DNA of 64,000 bases from Bradyrhizobium symbiodeficiens. GTDB lineage: Bacteria > Pseudomonadota > Alphaproteobacteria > Rhizobiales > Xanthobacteraceae. The notes beneath the pieces were generated by a model. That model ran no database searches. It was not told where the DNA came from and saw nothing but the letters and a program-made list of their open reading frames with translations. The position numbers were made by a program, and so were the translations under genes. The stretch spans positions 1,614,501 through 1,678,500 of the forward strand of contig NZ_CP029427.2 in the NCBI RefSeq assembly GCF_002266465.3. The letters run 5' to 3'. Below are positions 63,458 to 64,000 of the stretch, piece after piece (within the stretch, counting starts at the first letter, position 1; each line of letters opens with the position of its first letter).

Positions 63458-63621
63458 CAGGGTGGAATCAGATCAGGCTCTCAACTGATCACGCACACTG
63501 CCGGGAGGTTGAGGTGGTAAACGACCGTTTTGGTCCTCCGGCGGCGGACCTTCGCATCGCTTTTAGAGATACAGCGACGATCTCGGATGCAAGTCCAGTT
63601 GCTACAGGTTACTCCTAAGGA

Positions 63622-63843
63622 TCATTTTCCCTTTGGTTCCGGTGACAATCTTGGCAGATGATCCCGCCCCTTCGCGCTCGCCGCGATCACGCGGGGCGGG
63701 GCGTTCGGAAGGGTCGCGGCCGAGCTTGGACCGAGCTCGACGAGGTCGGTGAAGACATCGGTCTGGCGGCGCAGCTCGTCGGCGATCATCGGCGGTTGGC
63801 TGGCGATGGTGGAGATCGCGGTGACCCGCACGCCGCGGCGTTG
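63622..63843 (-). pseudogene. NYN/LabA-type protein, C-terminal fragment (inverted)
   Basis: On the minus strand: QRRGVRVTAISTIASQPPMI, then ADELRRQTDVFTDLVEL and a proline/lysine tail to the stop at 63622. I recognise this as the C-terminal third of NYN-domain (LabA/DUF88-type) putative nucleases. Homology stops abruptly at about 63843, where the neighbouring codons encode another part of the same protein on the opposite strand. Confidence 0.6.
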
Positions 63844-63978
63844 GGGCTGGACTACAACGGCTACACCGTCGTCACCAAGGCGACCAAGGAATTCATCGAC
63901 GCCTCCGGCCGCCGCAAGGTCAAGGGCAACATGGACATCGAGCTCGCCGTGGATGCCATGGAGCTCTCCGAGCACTGA
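63844..63978 (+). pseudogene. NYN/LabA-type protein, internal fragment
   Basis: On the plus strand: LDYNGYTVVTKATKEFIDAS, then GRRKVKGNMDIELAVDAMEL and SEH before a TGA at 63976. The GNMDIELAVDAM stretch carries the conserved acidic residues of the NYN nuclease fold, and in intact relatives it precedes the segment found inverted at 63622-63843. The strand between (VLFSGDGDF in relatives) is missing. A broken gene. Confidence 0.6.
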
Positions 63979-64000
63979 CCGCTCCCTATCGGAGCCGCAC

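Overview
The window looks like a chromosomal segment of a Bradyrhizobium-type alphaproteobacterium. This rests on the GC-rich coding style, frequent GTG/TTG starts, an alphaproteobacterial intergenic repeat between convergent genes at about 23.75 kb, and remnants of a YqaJ/ERF/HNH recombination cassette of a kind I associate with Bradyrhizobium. No search was possible, so genus is an inference.

Layout. (1) 0-3.5 kb: small housekeeping or unknown genes and a calcineurin-like phosphatase. (2) 3.8-43.3 kb: a large Wzx/Wzy-type exopolysaccharide (EPS) locus. It holds a polyprenyl-phosphate sugar-1-phosphate transferase (3805), a Wzc-like co-polymerase/tyrosine kinase (6097), a transglutaminase-like cysteine peptidase flanked by two related secreted proteins (8349, 10066), an O-antigen-ligase-like protein (10772), five membrane acyltransferases around a polymerase-like protein (12481-19996), six glycosyltransferases, two flippases (22260, 23841), two TIM-barrel-type glycosidases (25448, 32678), a Wza-type export lipoprotein (34129), and nucleotide-sugar enzymes for UDP-GlcA, UDP-GalA and GDP-L-fucose (38657-43314). 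The likely flow is: the priming transferase starts the lipid-linked repeat unit; glycosyltransferases extend it with sugars that include fucose and uronic acids; acyltransferases decorate it; Wzx flips it; Wzy, Wzc and Wza polymerise and export it; the glycosidases may trim or remodel it.

(3) 43.3-46.6 kb: a decayed stretch with frameshifted and truncated remnants of an HNH protein (two copies), an ERF-type annealing protein, a YqaJ-type exonuclease and an XRE-type regulator. (4) 46.6-62.1 kb: an FkbM methyltransferase, a sixth acyltransferase, an SGNH-like hydrolase, then a type I PKS (KS-AT-KR-DH region-ACP-TE) transcribed divergently from a single-module NRPS. The NRPS adenylation domain is interrupted twice, by a luciferase-like monooxygenase between motifs A4 and A5 and by a methyltransferase between A8 and A9. 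Its specificity residues read as a glycine code. This is the strongest candidate for an undescribed system; it may release an N-methylamide. (5) 62.1-64 kb: an irregular tRNA-Thr(UGU)-like sequence, two small ORFs, a gene-free stretch with hairpins and a terminator-like end, and a NYN/LabA-type gene broken by an inversion at the window edge.
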